A model generated the notes under the pieces. The model made no database searches. It had not been told where the DNA came from and saw only the letters and a list, made by a program, of their open reading frames with translations. The translations under genes and the position numbers were made by a program. Of a DNA stretch of 64,000 nt, positions 31,831 to 42,425 are shown in pieces (position 1 is the first letter of the stretch; each line of letters opens with the position of its first letter). The DNA is from Phymatolithon calcareum. Its lineage: Eukaryota > Rhodophyta > Florideophyceae > Hapalidiales. The stretch spans positions 3,782,001 through 3,846,000 of the forward strand of contig OZ345352.1 in NCBI GenBank assembly GCA_977006965.1, read 5' to 3'.

Positions 31831-31958
31831 AGAAAGATCTGGAACACAGTTAGAAACTTGTAGAAACTTGTAGAAACTTGTAGAAGCATCTACAAACTAT
31901 TTGAACTTTCCAGAAACATCTGGAACATGAAATAGAACTCTCTGGAAACTTCTAGAAA
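31831..31958 (+). promoter_or_regulatory. Heat-shock-element-like array in the LTR
   Basis: Heat-shock factor binds alternating 5-bp modules nGAAn and nTTCn. A perfect three-module site, GGAAACTTCTAGAAA, lies at 31944-31958. At 31902-31926 five consecutive modules read TGAAC TTTCC AGAAA CATCT GGAAC, with one base off in the fourth. At 31852-31891 three tandem TAGAAACTTG decamers keep the same 5-bp phase with TTG in place of TTC. At 31831-31845 there is AGAAA GATCT GGAAC. The same array is in the 3' LTR at 37130-37257. The TATA box lies about 90 bases downstream. Heat-induced transcription is an inference. Confidence 0.6.
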
Positions 31959-32045
31959 CCTACTAGAGCTTTCTAGATGGACCCCGAAAATGTGAATGTG
32001 CCATTTTCGTGCGCATATGTTATGATATAGAAAATATGGAATGTC

Positions 32046-32052
32046 TATATAA
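32046..32052 (+). promoter_or_regulatory. LTR TATA box
   Basis: TATATAA sits in the context TGTCTATATAAGCTCC, with a GC-richer stretch 20-45 bases downstream that would hold the transcription start. An identical box is at about 37345 in the 3' LTR. Confidence 0.65.
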
Positions 32053-32506
32053 GCTCCACCCGGATACCGACTAGCGGACCGGAGGAGGGGGGAAGAAACC
32101 AACGATTGAAAATAAGTAAAGAAACTAAGAGTCTTATTGTGAATATAGTACTCCCATCGGCTAACTCAATCCCTGAATAAGCCATTCGTTTCACAGGTAG
32201 CACCGGCCATTTCAGGCAGCTTGTGGGAGGAAATCATCAACGCACCAGAGCGTTGACTGATGGTATAAAATCGTAATTCAAATTTGTCTTTCGCTGAATT
32301 GAATTGGTCTTAGAGCTTTTAAGTGTTGTAGTACCCGCGCTGAGTCGCTCATAGTATCCTCTAAATATTTTCGTCTATTTGGTGTTACCTAGGACGACCG
32401 ACTTGGACAAAGATTCGAGTAACGCACCATTGAGTTTGATCAGGTAAGATACTTATCAATACAGGGTTTTATAAGTGACCAAGTTCTCTAAGTTTGGAGA
32501 TAGACA

Positions 32507-33301
32507 ATGTCGCAGCTGAAACCAAAGAAGCCCGACAACTTCGCGGGGAAGAGAGATCAGTTTGCAGTTCAATCTTGGCTCTATAAAGTTAAGCAGTACA
32601 TTACACTTGTTCAAGTTGGACCTAATGCCGCCTTGATTGATGAACCGACGCAGATATCCTTCTCATCCTCATTTTTCACTAGCAGCGCTGCGAATTGGTG
32701 GTATACGAATGTTGCCGCGAATCAAATTCCGGTGACGTGGGCAAATTTCGAGAATATGGTAAAGAATGAGTTTATTCCATTTGATAGTGTCCAGAGGATT
32801 AGGGACAAGATGCGTAAGCTGGTTCAACGAACGTCTGTCTCAGCATACCTCTCTGAGTTCAGGAATATGGCTCTCATGATTGCAGGTATGAGTGAAGGAG
32901 AGAAGTTAGATCGCTTCTGTCAAGGATTAAAGCCCGAGATTCGCCTTGAAGTGCTCAAAGCTGGTACAAATACAATTGATCAAGCTTCAAGGATTGCTCT
33001 CAGCGTCGACAGTGCTCTTTTCGGTGCCCGTATGCTATCATCGAGTAAACAAGGCCAATCGTACAGTGGCTCAGGAGGCAGCGGAGCGACGCCAATGGAG
33101 ATTGGAAATTTGGAAAATCTTCGTCGTAAAAATGCATGTTTTAAATGCCAAACTGTTGGGTGTCGCCCTTGGCTGTGCAGCAAGGAGAGGAGAAACGTAA
33201 AACTTTCGAGAGAGAGCTCGAAGAAATCCGTCTCTTATAGTAACGTTGACGCAGAGGATTGTGGCTGTTCGAAATCTTCAGCATCTGAAGAGGAAAACTA
33301 G
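32507..33301 (+). CDS. gag: Retrotransposon gag protein
   Basis: The 264-residue frame has the retrotransposon gag fold region (AANWWYTNVAAN, then FIPFDSVQRIRDKMRKL and YLSEFRNMALMIAGMSEGEK) and a C-terminal basic segment. Its nucleocapsid knuckle reads CFKCQTVGCRPWLC: the usual histidine of CCHC is a cysteine. The frame ends at TAG (33299-33301). The pol frame begins in the -1 frame across GGAAAACTAG, so gag-pol may be made by frameshifting, or this may be damage. Gag would assemble the cytoplasmic particle. Confidence 0.85.
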   Translation: MSQLKPKKPDNFAGKRDQFAVQSWLYKVKQYITLVQVGPNAALIDEPTQISFSSSFFTSSAANWWYTNVAANQIPVTWANFENMVKNEFIPFDSVQRIRDKMRKLVQRTSVSAYLSEFRNMALMIAGMSEGEKLDRFCQGLKPEIRLEVLKAGTNTIDQASRIALSVDSALFGARMLSSSKQGQSYSGSGGSGATPMEIGNLENLRRKNACFKCQTVGCRPWLCSKERRNVKLSRESSKKSVSYSNVDAEDCGCSKSSASEEEN

Positions 33302-36300
33302 ATGGTCCACCTAAAAAGAATGCTCAGGCTGGACCTGAAAAGAGTGTAATTGAAGCTCTTACTGCTGAGGTGCAGCAGTTTCGGAGAGAGCTTCGTGGAA
33401 GGAGGCTCAAGGGGACAGGAGTCCCTCTGAAGTCCACAGAAATGAATTCTACATTTCAAAATGATGAAATCCATGACGGTGTGGTACCGGTTGAAACCCT
33501 TATCTTTCTTGAAGGCTCCATGATTGGAAAACAAGTAAGGGTTCTCAAAGATGACGGATGTAACACGAACGTAATATCTCGTGATTTCTACAAGAACAAC
33601 AGTGAGTTGTTTAAAGTTGTAAAAAGAAATGTGCAAGTAAGACACTCGGAAAACAAGACAGTAGAGAACGCTTCTGAAGTTATTCTAAGAGCAAAACTTC
33701 GTATTGGGACCCATGTTTATAGTTCTAACTGGGTTGTTGCGAGTTGCAGGTACGATGTTATCTTAGGAATGCCATGGCATGTTGCCAACAACCCGGAGAT
33801 TGAATACTCTAAGCAGGTTGTAAAGGTTGACTCAGAAGTTCTTCCGCTATCTAGTACAAAGGAAGATGAAACTTCAAAGGTTCAAGTGATGAATCTTGGT
33901 GTGAAGAAGTTTAGAAGTCTGATAAAGAAGCGAGGGGGAGCGCAAGACTTAAAATTATTTCAGGTAGTTGATTCATTGGGATTAGAAGTAAGAAGAAGAC
34001 ATTTGAGAGCAAGAAAGAGCTATTAAATTGCTCGCATCCAAAAATTAAGCCTATTTTGCGAAAATATGAAGAAGTGTTTCAAGATGAGCTTCCGGAAGGT
34101 TTGCCGCGGAAGAGGGCTGTGGACCATGAGATTGAGATAGATACAGCTATGAAACCGCCTCATCGTTCACTATATCAATTGTCACCAGTCGAACTGGAGG
34201 CTTGCAAAGAATATATCGTCCAGTTGCTTAACAAGAAAAAGATTCGTCCCAGCAGATCTCCGTATGGAGCATCTCTGTTTTTCGTCAAGGACAAGCCTCT
34301 ACGTGCTGTTGTAGATTATCGAGCTTTGAATCGTATGACAAAGCGCAACAACGCACCACTGCCGAGATCAGATGAGATGTTTGACATGCTCGGAGAATCT
34401 TGCGTGTTCTCCAAGCTAGACTAAAAGACTGGTTTTCATCAGATACGAGTTCGGCCAGAAGATATTGAAAAAACTGCTTTCAACACTAAGTACGGGCAAT
34501 TTGAGTACTTGGTTATGCCCATAGGGCTATGTAATGCTCCCGCAACATTTCAGTCACTAATGAACCGTATTTTCTATGACTGTATCGACGACTTTCTTGT
34601 CGTTTACATGGATGACTTGCTCATTTTCAGCAAGGATGGGTCGTCACATATGAAACATGTTGAATTAGTACTATCTCGATTGAAGGAACACGAACTATAT
34701 GTTTCACCTAAGAAATGTGAGTTCATGAAAGAAGAAATGGAGTTTCTTGGACTTCTCATAGGAAAAGACGGAGTCCGTGTTAACCCGAAGAAGGTAGAAG
34801 TTTTGAAGTCTTGGCCAAAACCTAATACACTTACAGATGTTCGTAGCTTTTTGGGATTGTTGCAGTTCTTCCGAAGATTTATTCAAAAGTTTTCAGAGAT
34901 AGCAGCACCTCTCACGAATCCGACAAAGAAAGATCAAGGTATCAAAAAGTGGGACGAAAAATGCGACAAGGCCTTCGAAACGCTAAAGGAGTCTATTACA
35001 AGTGCTCCTATATTGATTTCTCCCGACTGGAAGAAGCCGTTCAGGGGACACATTGATGCATCGCAGCTTTCTGTTGGGGGTACATTGACACTAACTGATG
35101 ATCATGGAAGAGATAGAGTGATAGCATTCTTCTCAAAGAAGTTAAGTCCAACTGAACAAGATTATTCAGCAAATGATCGAGAGCTCTTAGGACTCATATA
35201 TTTTTTGCAGAGATTCAGATGTTATTTAGAGGGATCAAGCTTTGAGATTTTTACTGACAACCAGGTTCTTAAGTACTTTTTCTCGAAGCCAAAGATGAGT
35301 CGAAAAGAAGCAAGGTGTTTGGAGACACTTGGAAATTTCGGAATTTTTCCGATTACATTAAAGCCCGGAAAGATTCTTGTCCTAGGGGATGTATTGTCCA
35401 GAGCACCACATGTTGCGTTTAACACACTAGAAATTCCATTTGTTGATATCGAATCAGTAATAGGAAGGTATGAGGAAGACGTGTTTTTCGGGCAAATTAT
35501 TAGATCCATGAATGGAGAGGAAATCGAGGACCCTGTAAAGAGGGCTCAAATCAAAAAGATGATTCCGCTGTTTCAACGTGATGGAACTAGACTGCTGTAT
35601 GAGGGCAGGCTTTGTGTTCCTCGGAAATCAATCTCAAATATTATGGAAATGGCTCATGATTCGAAAGTTGGTGGCCATTTTGGGTTTTCTAAAACATTGG
35701 GAAGGTTGCTGAAGTTTCATTGGAGGCATAAGAGTAGGGATGTCAAACGTTATGTTCAAGGATGTGTGACTTGTCAGCAGAAGAAGGATCACGGAGGAAA
35801 GAAACTGACGGAACCAAGTTCCTTGGAAGTCCCTGAAAGAAGGTGGGGATCGCTGGCAACAGATTTTATTGTCAGTCTTCCAAAAACGAAGAAGGGCTAC
35901 GATTGTATTACAACATGGGTAGACCGTTTATCAAGAAGAGTTCATTTTATACCATCAAAGACAATTGATACAGCAGTTGATGTCGCTAACTCATTCTATT
36001 CCAATATATTTAAATATCATGGATTTCCAGACAGTATAGTCTCGGACAGAGATCCTAAGTTCACGTCTAAATTTTGGAATCGCTTGATGTCATTGTGTGG
36101 AATAAAGCTCAAGATGTCGTCCAGTCGCCACCCTCAGACAGATGGTGCCTCAGAAGTAATGAACAGGATGGTTGAGAATTATCTACGATGCTATTGTTCA
36201 TATCATCAAGATGATTGGGATGATTTATTACCTTCTGCAGAATTTGCCTACAATTCAGCGATCAGTGATGATCTAGGTGCGTCTCCATTTGAAGTTGACC

Positions 36301-36962
36301 TGGGATGGGCTCCAAAGTCTCCCATTGATATATTGACGGGCATGGAATGCCAGGTAGAGACAGTACGTGAGTTTAAAGATCGAATGAGAGAATCTCTCCA
36401 AGACGCAAGGTACTCGTACCGAGTATCGAAAGCTCGACAAAGCGCTCACACAGGAAAGTCATATAAGCCACATTCATATCAAGTTGGTGATAGGCTATGG
36501 ATAAATAAAAGTTTGTTTACGGATGCATACGCAAAATCGCAAACATCAGATAAATTAACGGCAAAGAAATTTGGTCCGTTTGTGATGAACAAACTTATTG
36601 GAAAGAATGCTGTTAAATTGGAGCTGCCAAGTCATTTCAAAATCCATGATGTTGTGCATATTATTCATACGACGCCGTATATAGACCAGCCGAATGATAT
36701 ATCATCTTCCGTATCGATACGGCCAGACCCAGTACCAGCTGTTGAAGGGGATGAGTTCGTTGTCGAAGCAATTCTAAGACATAGAAAGAGAGGAAAAGGA
36801 TACCAGTTCCTCACACTAATGAAAGGAATGCCAACTCACGATGCAGAGTGGCAGCCAGCAAGAGATTTCGTGGACAAAGATGGAACTATAACGTTAGTGT
36901 TTTTGGAATATATTAAGAAAAACAATATCCTTAACCATCTTTACGATGATGAGGAAGTTTAA
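33301..36962 (+). pseudogene. pol: Retrotransposon pol: protease, RT, RNase H, integrase, chromodomain
   Basis: The protease part has VLKDDGCNTNVIS as the probable active-site loop (about 33542). A one-base shift near 33990 separates it from RT. RT begins with the PPHRSLYQLSP and RPSRSPYGA blocks and has one in-frame TAA (34422-34424) in SKLD-stop-KTGFHQI, then LVMPIGLCNAPATFQ and the catalytic VVYMDDLLIF. From 34425 to 36962 the frame is open. RNase H has HIDASQLSVGG and FTDNQVLKYFF. Integrase has the HHCC-type finger (VGGHFGFSKT ... CVTCQQKKD) and the acidic triad in ATDFIV, SDRDPKF and GASEVMNR. A chromodomain-like end follows (DEFVVEAILRHRKRGKGYQF ... AEWQPARDF). The two lesions make this copy non-autonomous. 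Confidence 0.9.
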
Positions 36963-37006
36963 TTTTAGGGTTGACGAGGACGTGAACAGGAGGAGGTTGG
37001 GAATAG

Positions 37007-37492
37007 TGTAACAAACGCATACAGCTGTATGATATACTCACGTATTTCTGTATTGTAGGGAGCTGTAATTTGTAATGTACTGTAAGTTGATCGAAAATGC
37101 TCTAGATCTATTTTTATATTGATCCTTTTAGAAAGATCTGGAACACAGTTAGAAACTTGTAGAAACTTGTAGAAACTTGTAGAAGCATCTACAAACTATT
37201 TGAACTTTCCAGAAACATCTGGAACATGAAATAGAACTCTCTGGAAACTTCTAGAAACCTACTAGAGCTTTCTAGATGGACCCCGAAAATGTGAATGTGC
37301 CATTTTCGTGCGCATATGTTATGATATAGAAAATATGGAATGTCTATATAAGCTCCACCCGGATACCGACTAGCGGACCGGAGGAGGGGGGAAGAAACCA
37401 ACGATTGAAAATAAGTAAAGAAACTAAGAGTCCTATTGTGAATATAGTACTCCCACCGGCTAACTCAATCCCTGAATAAGCCATTCGTTTCA
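37007..37492 (+). repeat. 3' LTR
   Basis: This LTR is identical to the 5' LTR except, by eye, at two sites (TCCTATTG for TCTTATTG and CCCACCGG for CCCATCGG). It is followed by the CCCCA target duplication. Confidence 0.95.
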
Positions 37493-38037
37493 CCCCAAGT
37501 TTCTTTCAGTTCTCCAGAGATACGCCGTTCAACAAGTTCCACTAGCGCAAACAGTACCTTCTTAAACGTATTCATGCAAAAGACTTGGTCGTGCTTCGAG
37601 AATGCACAAACTTCTCCGTCGGTGACGAAACTGATCGGCAATGACTTGAATATGATGAATCGCTGATAGCTATCTATCACCTTCTCACGTTCGGTGAGCT
37701 TCATGACAATAGGGGTCTTGAAACTGACTGAAGTACCGGAACGCAGATTACGATCTCTCGTAGCATGTTACACTTCCAGAAGATGATCCTCACGGCCACC
37801 ACCGATGCAACGCTTCAGGTGATTGTACAGATTCGAAAAACCAGTACCCTTCTCGAAACAAAATTCCCTTCCTTCAGTGCATTGATCGCCCTTGGGACAG
37901 AGGTAGACGCAAAACATCACATTTCGTCTTGTTCGACCTGATTGACGTGAATGGATATCTCGAGGCTGTTCGCGAAGGAGTTGCATTAGCTGCTCTACAA
38001 CTTGTTTCGGCTTCGGTTTCGGAATAGGTAGTACCAT
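37493..38037 (-). pseudogene. Zinc-finger, possibly hAT-like transposase N-terminus, cut by the LTR element
   Basis: The first frame (38037-37768) starts MVLPIPKPKPKQVVEQL and has a cysteine/histidine arrangement (CVYLCPKGDQC ... FSNLYNHLKRC) resembling a BED-type finger. A second frame (37704-37498) reads REKVIDSYQRFIIFKSLPIS and FVTDGEVCAF, reminiscent of the hAT N-terminal region, and runs into the LTR junction at 37497. A stop or frameshift separates the two. The identity is tentative. Confidence 0.4.
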
Positions 38038-38191
38038 GATTGGAAGAGCGAAATTTGTTTAGGTGTTGTCCAGTGGGTCTGGTAGTGTGCTTTTGATAAA
38101 TGTACGTCTTCACTTTTTATATTCACTCTTCTATCTCTTTTTTCAGAAACGGCACTCTAGACACCCATACCGTTATACTTGAAAGGATGAA

Positions 38192-38277
38192 TGAATTCAA
38201 CCATCCATGTGATCGTTCTGTTGTAGTGGTCTACGTAGACCAGTAAAACAGTGCGATCACATGGATGGTTGAATTCA
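38192..38277. repeat. 86-bp near-perfect palindrome
   Basis: The arms 38192-38234 and 38235-38277 are inverted copies with four mismatches and no spacer. The outer 24 bases (TGAATTCAACCATCCATGTG then ATCG) and the central GGTCTACGTAGACC are perfect. Long spacerless palindromes can extrude as cruciforms and are usually unstable. Confidence 0.9.
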
Positions 38278-38327
38278 GGAACGTTGTAACTGGATACAGT
38301 ACGTAGAATTTTACGTACCTAACACTA

Positions 38328-38385
38328 GGGGAGCACGGCAACATTTTGGCCCGATAGTTTGGGCCAAAATGGTGCAGTGCTCCCC
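38328..38385. repeat. Hairpin, GGGGAGCAC ... GTGCTCCCC
   Basis: The left arm (38328-38352, through CATTTTGGCCC) pairs with 38361-38385 with small bulges around an eight-base loop GATAGTTT. A third small inverted pair (TACGTAGAATTTTACGTA) lies just upstream at 38300. The outer GGGGAGCAC resembles transposon termini, and the whole could be a tiny foldback element. Confidence 0.75.
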
Positions 38386-38639
38386 CGGTGAACGCTTATA
38401 CTGGCCCGAGTTATATAATAAAATTAGATGCTACCGACAACCAATTACCACGTACTACGCATGATACATTTGAAGTGATCGTTATTTCCGACAACTCTGC
38501 TCTTGCTGATCTATAGACTTTCATACAACCTACCTACCAGCAATTCGAATTGCAATTCGTCATCAGAACCCAATTTGGGTCGAAATGCTACGAATTGCAA
38601 TTAATTTCAATAGCAATGGATTGCGCACGATGCCTGCCT

Positions 38640-38965
38640 GTCGTTGCTTCTCGTCCGGAAACACCGGTCACTTTTCACAGACATGCGGTAGGCCGAACAT
38701 CCCCAACATTGTCGAGGCGAAGTGAAAACACACCGGCAAAGCGGCTCAGTCCATGATAATCCAACTCACCGCCTGCGATGACGGAGATGCTACATGCGAA
38801 GAGGAGCAAAAGCAGAGCGAGTAGCGCACGAAAAAATGATACTTTTTCGACAAGCTTATTTTTAAAAGCCCCAAGGCATACAAATATGCCGTCGAGGCTT
38901 CCTCTGGTGAAAAAGTGGTTCTTCTCTTATGCCTGGTATTCTATTTGAGAACCTAGCATGTGCTC
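38640..38965 (+). repeat. Dispersed repeat B, copy 2
   Basis: This is homologous to 11185-11500. The zinc-knuckle remnant reads SGNTGHFSQTC, so one cysteine of the knuckle is lost compared with copy 1. It contains TTATTTTTAAAAGCCCC followed by GTCGAGGCTTCCTC, the reverse complement of the polyadenylated 3' end seen in the RT elements. Confidence 0.65.
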
Positions 38966-38979
38966 GATAATTCCAGGGG

Positions 38980-40030
38980 AATGTTAAGGGGGGGAGAAAC
39001 GCAAACCCGGTGTCATACCACTTCTTAACAAACGTTCTAATAAAAACGAGGCGCGCGTTGTGCGTGGCCAATTATGAGGATAAAGCTGTATCAAAAATTT
39101 TCGACAAAGCTTCGCCGCCAACCTTAATTCTAGTTATTTCTCACCAAGAAACGAGTCAAGTACGAGAGATGCCGCTACATTAGGAACTCCTAATGTTCCT
39201 ATTACACGGAAAAGCGCCAAGGAGGTAATACATTTCGATTTTTGTGTATGAGTCCAAGTACCACCGGACACAAATACGTTGTCGTTATTGAGCACGATGT
39301 ATTCGCCCTATGTATGAGTTTGTACGTCAGTCGCTGCAAATGCGGACACATCATCTGAAGAACTGGCACGGTCGATACGTACACTAACTGTTATGAACAA
39401 CTGGGTAGCCGAGCAAGGATCCCATTTCATGAATGTTTTGATGGAAAAACCCGCCGAAATCTACAAAGTCAGACTCTTTTTCACGGTAGCATACTCCTCG
39501 TGGGTGAGTGGAACCGTGGAGAGAGTAATGCAAAACTGTGCTTGATGCTTGTAAAGCACTTTTCTCCGAATTGTAACTCGTGTCCCAGTATTGGACTGCG
39601 GCGCCAGGCATGTTGATGAATACTATCAAGGAATGTCCACTCAAGAGGCTGAGTTCTAACACCGAGGCAACATAGAGAAGTCCACTTCAAGTCATGACTA
39701 GTATCAAACCATTGTTCACACAACTAGTCATTGACTGTGGGGCAGATAATAGGAATCTTAAATGCATTGAAAAGGCAAGGGCTATGCAACTGCTAGAGTT
39801 TAACACACTTCAGTCTTCAACGGTCATCGCACTGAAAAGTAGGAACGGAGGAAGCCTACCCGTATATTCGATTGATTGTGACGCTTTTTCCCAATTGACG
39901 TTTATTTAAAAATAAACTTCAATTGAAAAAAACTTCAGTCTTCAATCGAGAACATGCAGAACTAAGCGGCGGAGCAAGACTCGGGTGCAGCAAATCAAGC
40001 AACACAACAAAAACACAAACATCGTTAGTC
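38980..40030. other. No recognised gene
   Basis: Short ORFs only. Near 39908 there is a small palindrome GTTTATTTAAAAATAAAC, similar to the one at 44238-44260. Repeated CTTCAGTCTTCAA elements occur near 39810 and 39945. Confidence 0.4.
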
Positions 40031-40205
40031 ACCAGTTCCAATTAGGTGATTTTATGGTTGTGAAACTTCCGGACGACAAGAAGAAGAAGCACAAACGACA
40101 GTTCAAATGAATTGGTCCTAAGCGAATGGATACAATTATCAGGGGATATGTGTTGATTTATTTTAAAAGCTCCTAAGGCCTCTCTTCAAGAGTAACAGGG
40201 CTTTT

Positions 40206-40499
40206 CTAAGCGAACGTAGTTTGACTCTTCAGTATATCCTTGATTCGTATTTCTCTCCCAACAAGTGCTCTTGTGAGTCGCTTACATTCATATTCAATTT
40301 CAGGACTAATCTTGGATGAAGAATAACCTGCAATAAACAAACAAACAAAGTATGCACCTAGTACTGATTTTCTCCAAAGAAGTGCTCTGTTATCAGTGAA
40401 TTGGTCCACGATGTGACAACCATAGTGGATGGAAAAACGGGTCGGTTCCATGTCAGCAGAGTGCAATTGTGCCATACTGATGTTGAGAGAGAGACGCAC
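40206..40499 (-). pseudogene. RT-family C-terminal fragment
   Basis: The frame contains ALLWRKSVLGAY, ECKRLTRALVGREIRIKD and a stop after KSQTTFA, closely matching 22996-23289 (APLWRKSVLGAY, ECKRLTGALVGRELRVKN). Downstream on the minus strand is a GAGCTTTTAAAATAAATC 3' end, the family's polyadenylation signature. Confidence 0.6.
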
Positions 40500-40557
40500 A
40501 ACTTTATTGGTGCTATGGAGGGGGGGACCAACAGCTAATGGCCCTCACAGAGATATT

Positions 40558-40887
40558 CTAGGGGCGGGATAGATCCAGTCGACGTCGGTTGATGGAGACC
40601 ACGGTGAGTTGCAAGGCGTGCATGGTAAAGCCAATGAGGAGAGTGTGCCGTTCTTCTTGTGGGGAAGTTCCGCGACGTTGGGCAATGAGAGATATGAGGG
40701 GATGGAGGCCACGATGGATCGCAGGTCCAACACGGCCGTACAGGTCCATCGCAAGTGGGTGGAAGTCAATGTTCTGCTCGGCAGAGTGTGTGCCATATTT
40801 TTGCAGTTTCCGCTTCTCCGCAGATCGCACCGCCCAGTCGGCGTCACGGCCACCGTTGCGCACATAAGGCTCGGAGTGCGGAGTTAG
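40558..40887 (-). pseudogene. Probable retroelement ORF tail
   Basis: The frame reads DADWAVRSAEKRKLQKYGTH, then HPLAMDLYGRVGPAIHRGLH and RRGTSPQEERHTLLIGF. It has a coding-like, GC-rich composition and no start of its own. I associate it with retroelement C-termini from general resemblance only; the family is not certain. Confidence 0.35.
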
Positions 40888-41261
40888 GTCGCAGGCTTGT
40901 GGAAGGGGGACAAAGATATGTCAGTAACGGAAAGATCACATCGTCGTTGGCTGAGTCGGTGAAGGTGTTCATCCTGCACGATTGATATCTCCCGAGGAAC
41001 AGCCAGAGCTGGAACAGCCTTCTTCAGGTAACGAAACAACTAGTCGCGAAGATCATTTTGACGGGAAGTGTTGTCTTCAGCACGTGAGCAGGTGGAGGCA
41101 TGTTGCCCGTGTGCTTCTAATGGACGAAAAGAGGCAAGCGTAAGCTGACAAAACAAGGAGAACATTCAGAGACTGTGCGAGATCGAAAAACTCGTGGATA
41201 TAGGATGAGCACCAATGAAATCTCTGTTCAAGTTCACTGGTCAGGTTTGCCGGACATAAGT

Positions 41262-41345
41262 GATTGGTGGGCTCGCAGGCTCGCGCAGTACCATAACTTT
41301 AGTTTATAAAATTAAATTTTTTGTTTAATGTTTTTTAAAAAATTG
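41262..41345 (+). repeat. Repeat C, partial copy upstream of NB-ARC-WD40 block 1
   Basis: It begins GATTGGTGGGCTCGCAGG, then GCGCAGTACCATAACTTTAG and a TTTTTTAAAAAATTG stretch. The same order is at 48500-48560 and 54617-54705. Only the right-hand part of the repeat is present here. Confidence 0.8.
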
Positions 41346-41529
41346 TACTCTAAACGTAACCGACAGACGTTAAATGGTGTTCTAAATTCATATTGTTAAA
41401 ACGAGTTCTGAGTTCGAACTTCTAACATAAGGAATCGTACTCTCCTGGTTTTAGTACCAATAAAATGGACTAATCTTTGGAAACTAGGATAGAAACTGCT
41501 GATAACAGTTTCCATAGTACTCAGCATAA

Positions 41530-42425
41530 GGGTGGGGGAAAGAAGGTGGTCTCATGCTGCATGATTTGTAATTGTACTTTTGTAAACGACAGTCGGAGCA
41601 ATGAAGACAATATCAGTATGGTACACACAGCTTCTGAACGGATATCTGGCACCGGATCTGAGCACGTGTGGAGAATCGTTGGTTGCAGATCAGTGTTATT
41701 CATTTGAGCGGATGTTGTTGACTAAGAAACCGAGAGCGTGGTGGTCTGTAGGAGAGAGGGATATATCCATATGTAACTAGGCAGACACCTGGTGTCTGCA
41801 GATTTGATGATGAAGCTTGGTGGTCTTTTGTTGGATGGGCGTTGGACACATGAACTTGGTAAGATCGGTGGGGTGTTGGGACTGAAATCAGAGTTTGATT
41901 GTTTTCTGACTCTTAGGGACGAACTTGTTCCACAAAGAATCCGACATGGCTTCAAATTGCTTTCGAAAGAAATACAGTTGTCGTGGGGAAGAGTAACGGA
42001 GGGGCAGCGACCGTTTCTGTTCTCAGTGTGCGAACGACTTTTCAACGGAGAACGCAGCTGTAGAAGCGCACTTGAAAAGCGTGGAATGGCACACACCAAA
42101 GCCATATTTGCGATTCGTGAACCTGTTTTCCCAAGGTCCGCAAAGCGCGCAGGTCATGGACATCCCCGTGGGAGGGTATTGCGATGCAGTTGATTGTTCT
42201 CCATGTGGACGTTTTGTCGCATCACGCGCATCAGGCGCAGACAGTGATGTTGTAGTCGCAGATGCGTCGACATGTGACATATTGAAGCGGCCGAAAGGAC
42301 ATACTGACCTTGTATTGTGTGTATCGTTTGCTGCTTCGAACAATTGTCTCAAGGTCGGATGATGGATCGATCGAAGTCTGGGAATGGGAGACATTTGAGT
42401 CGCCAGTGCGTGTTCTAGAAGAGCA
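41530..42425 (+). pseudogene. NB-ARC-WD40 relic, block 1 part A (linker and first WD repeats)
   Basis: The order is a degraded helical linker (SADLMMKLGGLLLDGRWTHE near 41792, IQLSWGRVTEGQRPFLFSVC near 41970), then SVEWHTPKPYLRFVNL, VDCSPCGRFVASRA and the first WD repeat ending DGSIEVWEWETF. Three different frames are needed. The WD40 region stops abruptly at about 42425, where NB-ARC sequence of a second copy begins. Confidence 0.65.

Larger units (their letters stand above)
31708..32193 (+). repeat. 5' LTR
   Basis: It begins TGTAACAAACGC and ends CATTCGTTTCA. It carries the array of GAA/TTC modules (31831-31958), a TATATAA box at 32046-32052 and an A-rich AAAATAAGTAAAG stretch near 32107 that could serve the R/polyadenylation region. 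Confidence 0.95.
31708..37492 (+). mobile_element. Ty3/gypsy chromodomain LTR retrotransposon
   Basis: The two LTRs are 486 bp each (31708-32193 and 37007-37492), both TG...CA. By eye they differ at two positions near their 3' ends, so insertion is recent. The target duplication CCCCA is perfect (31703-31707 and 37493-37497). The internal order is gag, protease, RT, RNase H, integrase, chromodomain, which identifies a chromovirus-type Ty3/gypsy element. A purine-rich tract (GAACAGGAGGAGGTTGGGAA) precedes the 3' LTR. A standard TGG-initial primer binding site is not obvious after 32193. Confidence 0.95.
40040..41260 (+). pseudogene. Ty3/gypsy integrase C-terminus and chromodomain-like relic, interrupted
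   Basis: The first part, at 40045-40140, reads QLGDFMVVKLPDDKKKKHKR ... IGPKRMDTI, the GDFV...GP module after a gypsy integrase. The second part, at about 41170-41260, reads RGYRMSTNEISVQVHWSGLP and DISDW, a chromo-like ending. Between them lie two minus-strand retroelement tails (40206-40499 and 40558-40887), so this old gypsy copy was split by later insertions. Confidence 0.5.

Noticed and set aside
31850-31890. CRISPR-like short tandem repeats
   Set aside because: The 10-bp units are contiguous, have no spacers, and lie in an LTR in phase with heat-shock modules.
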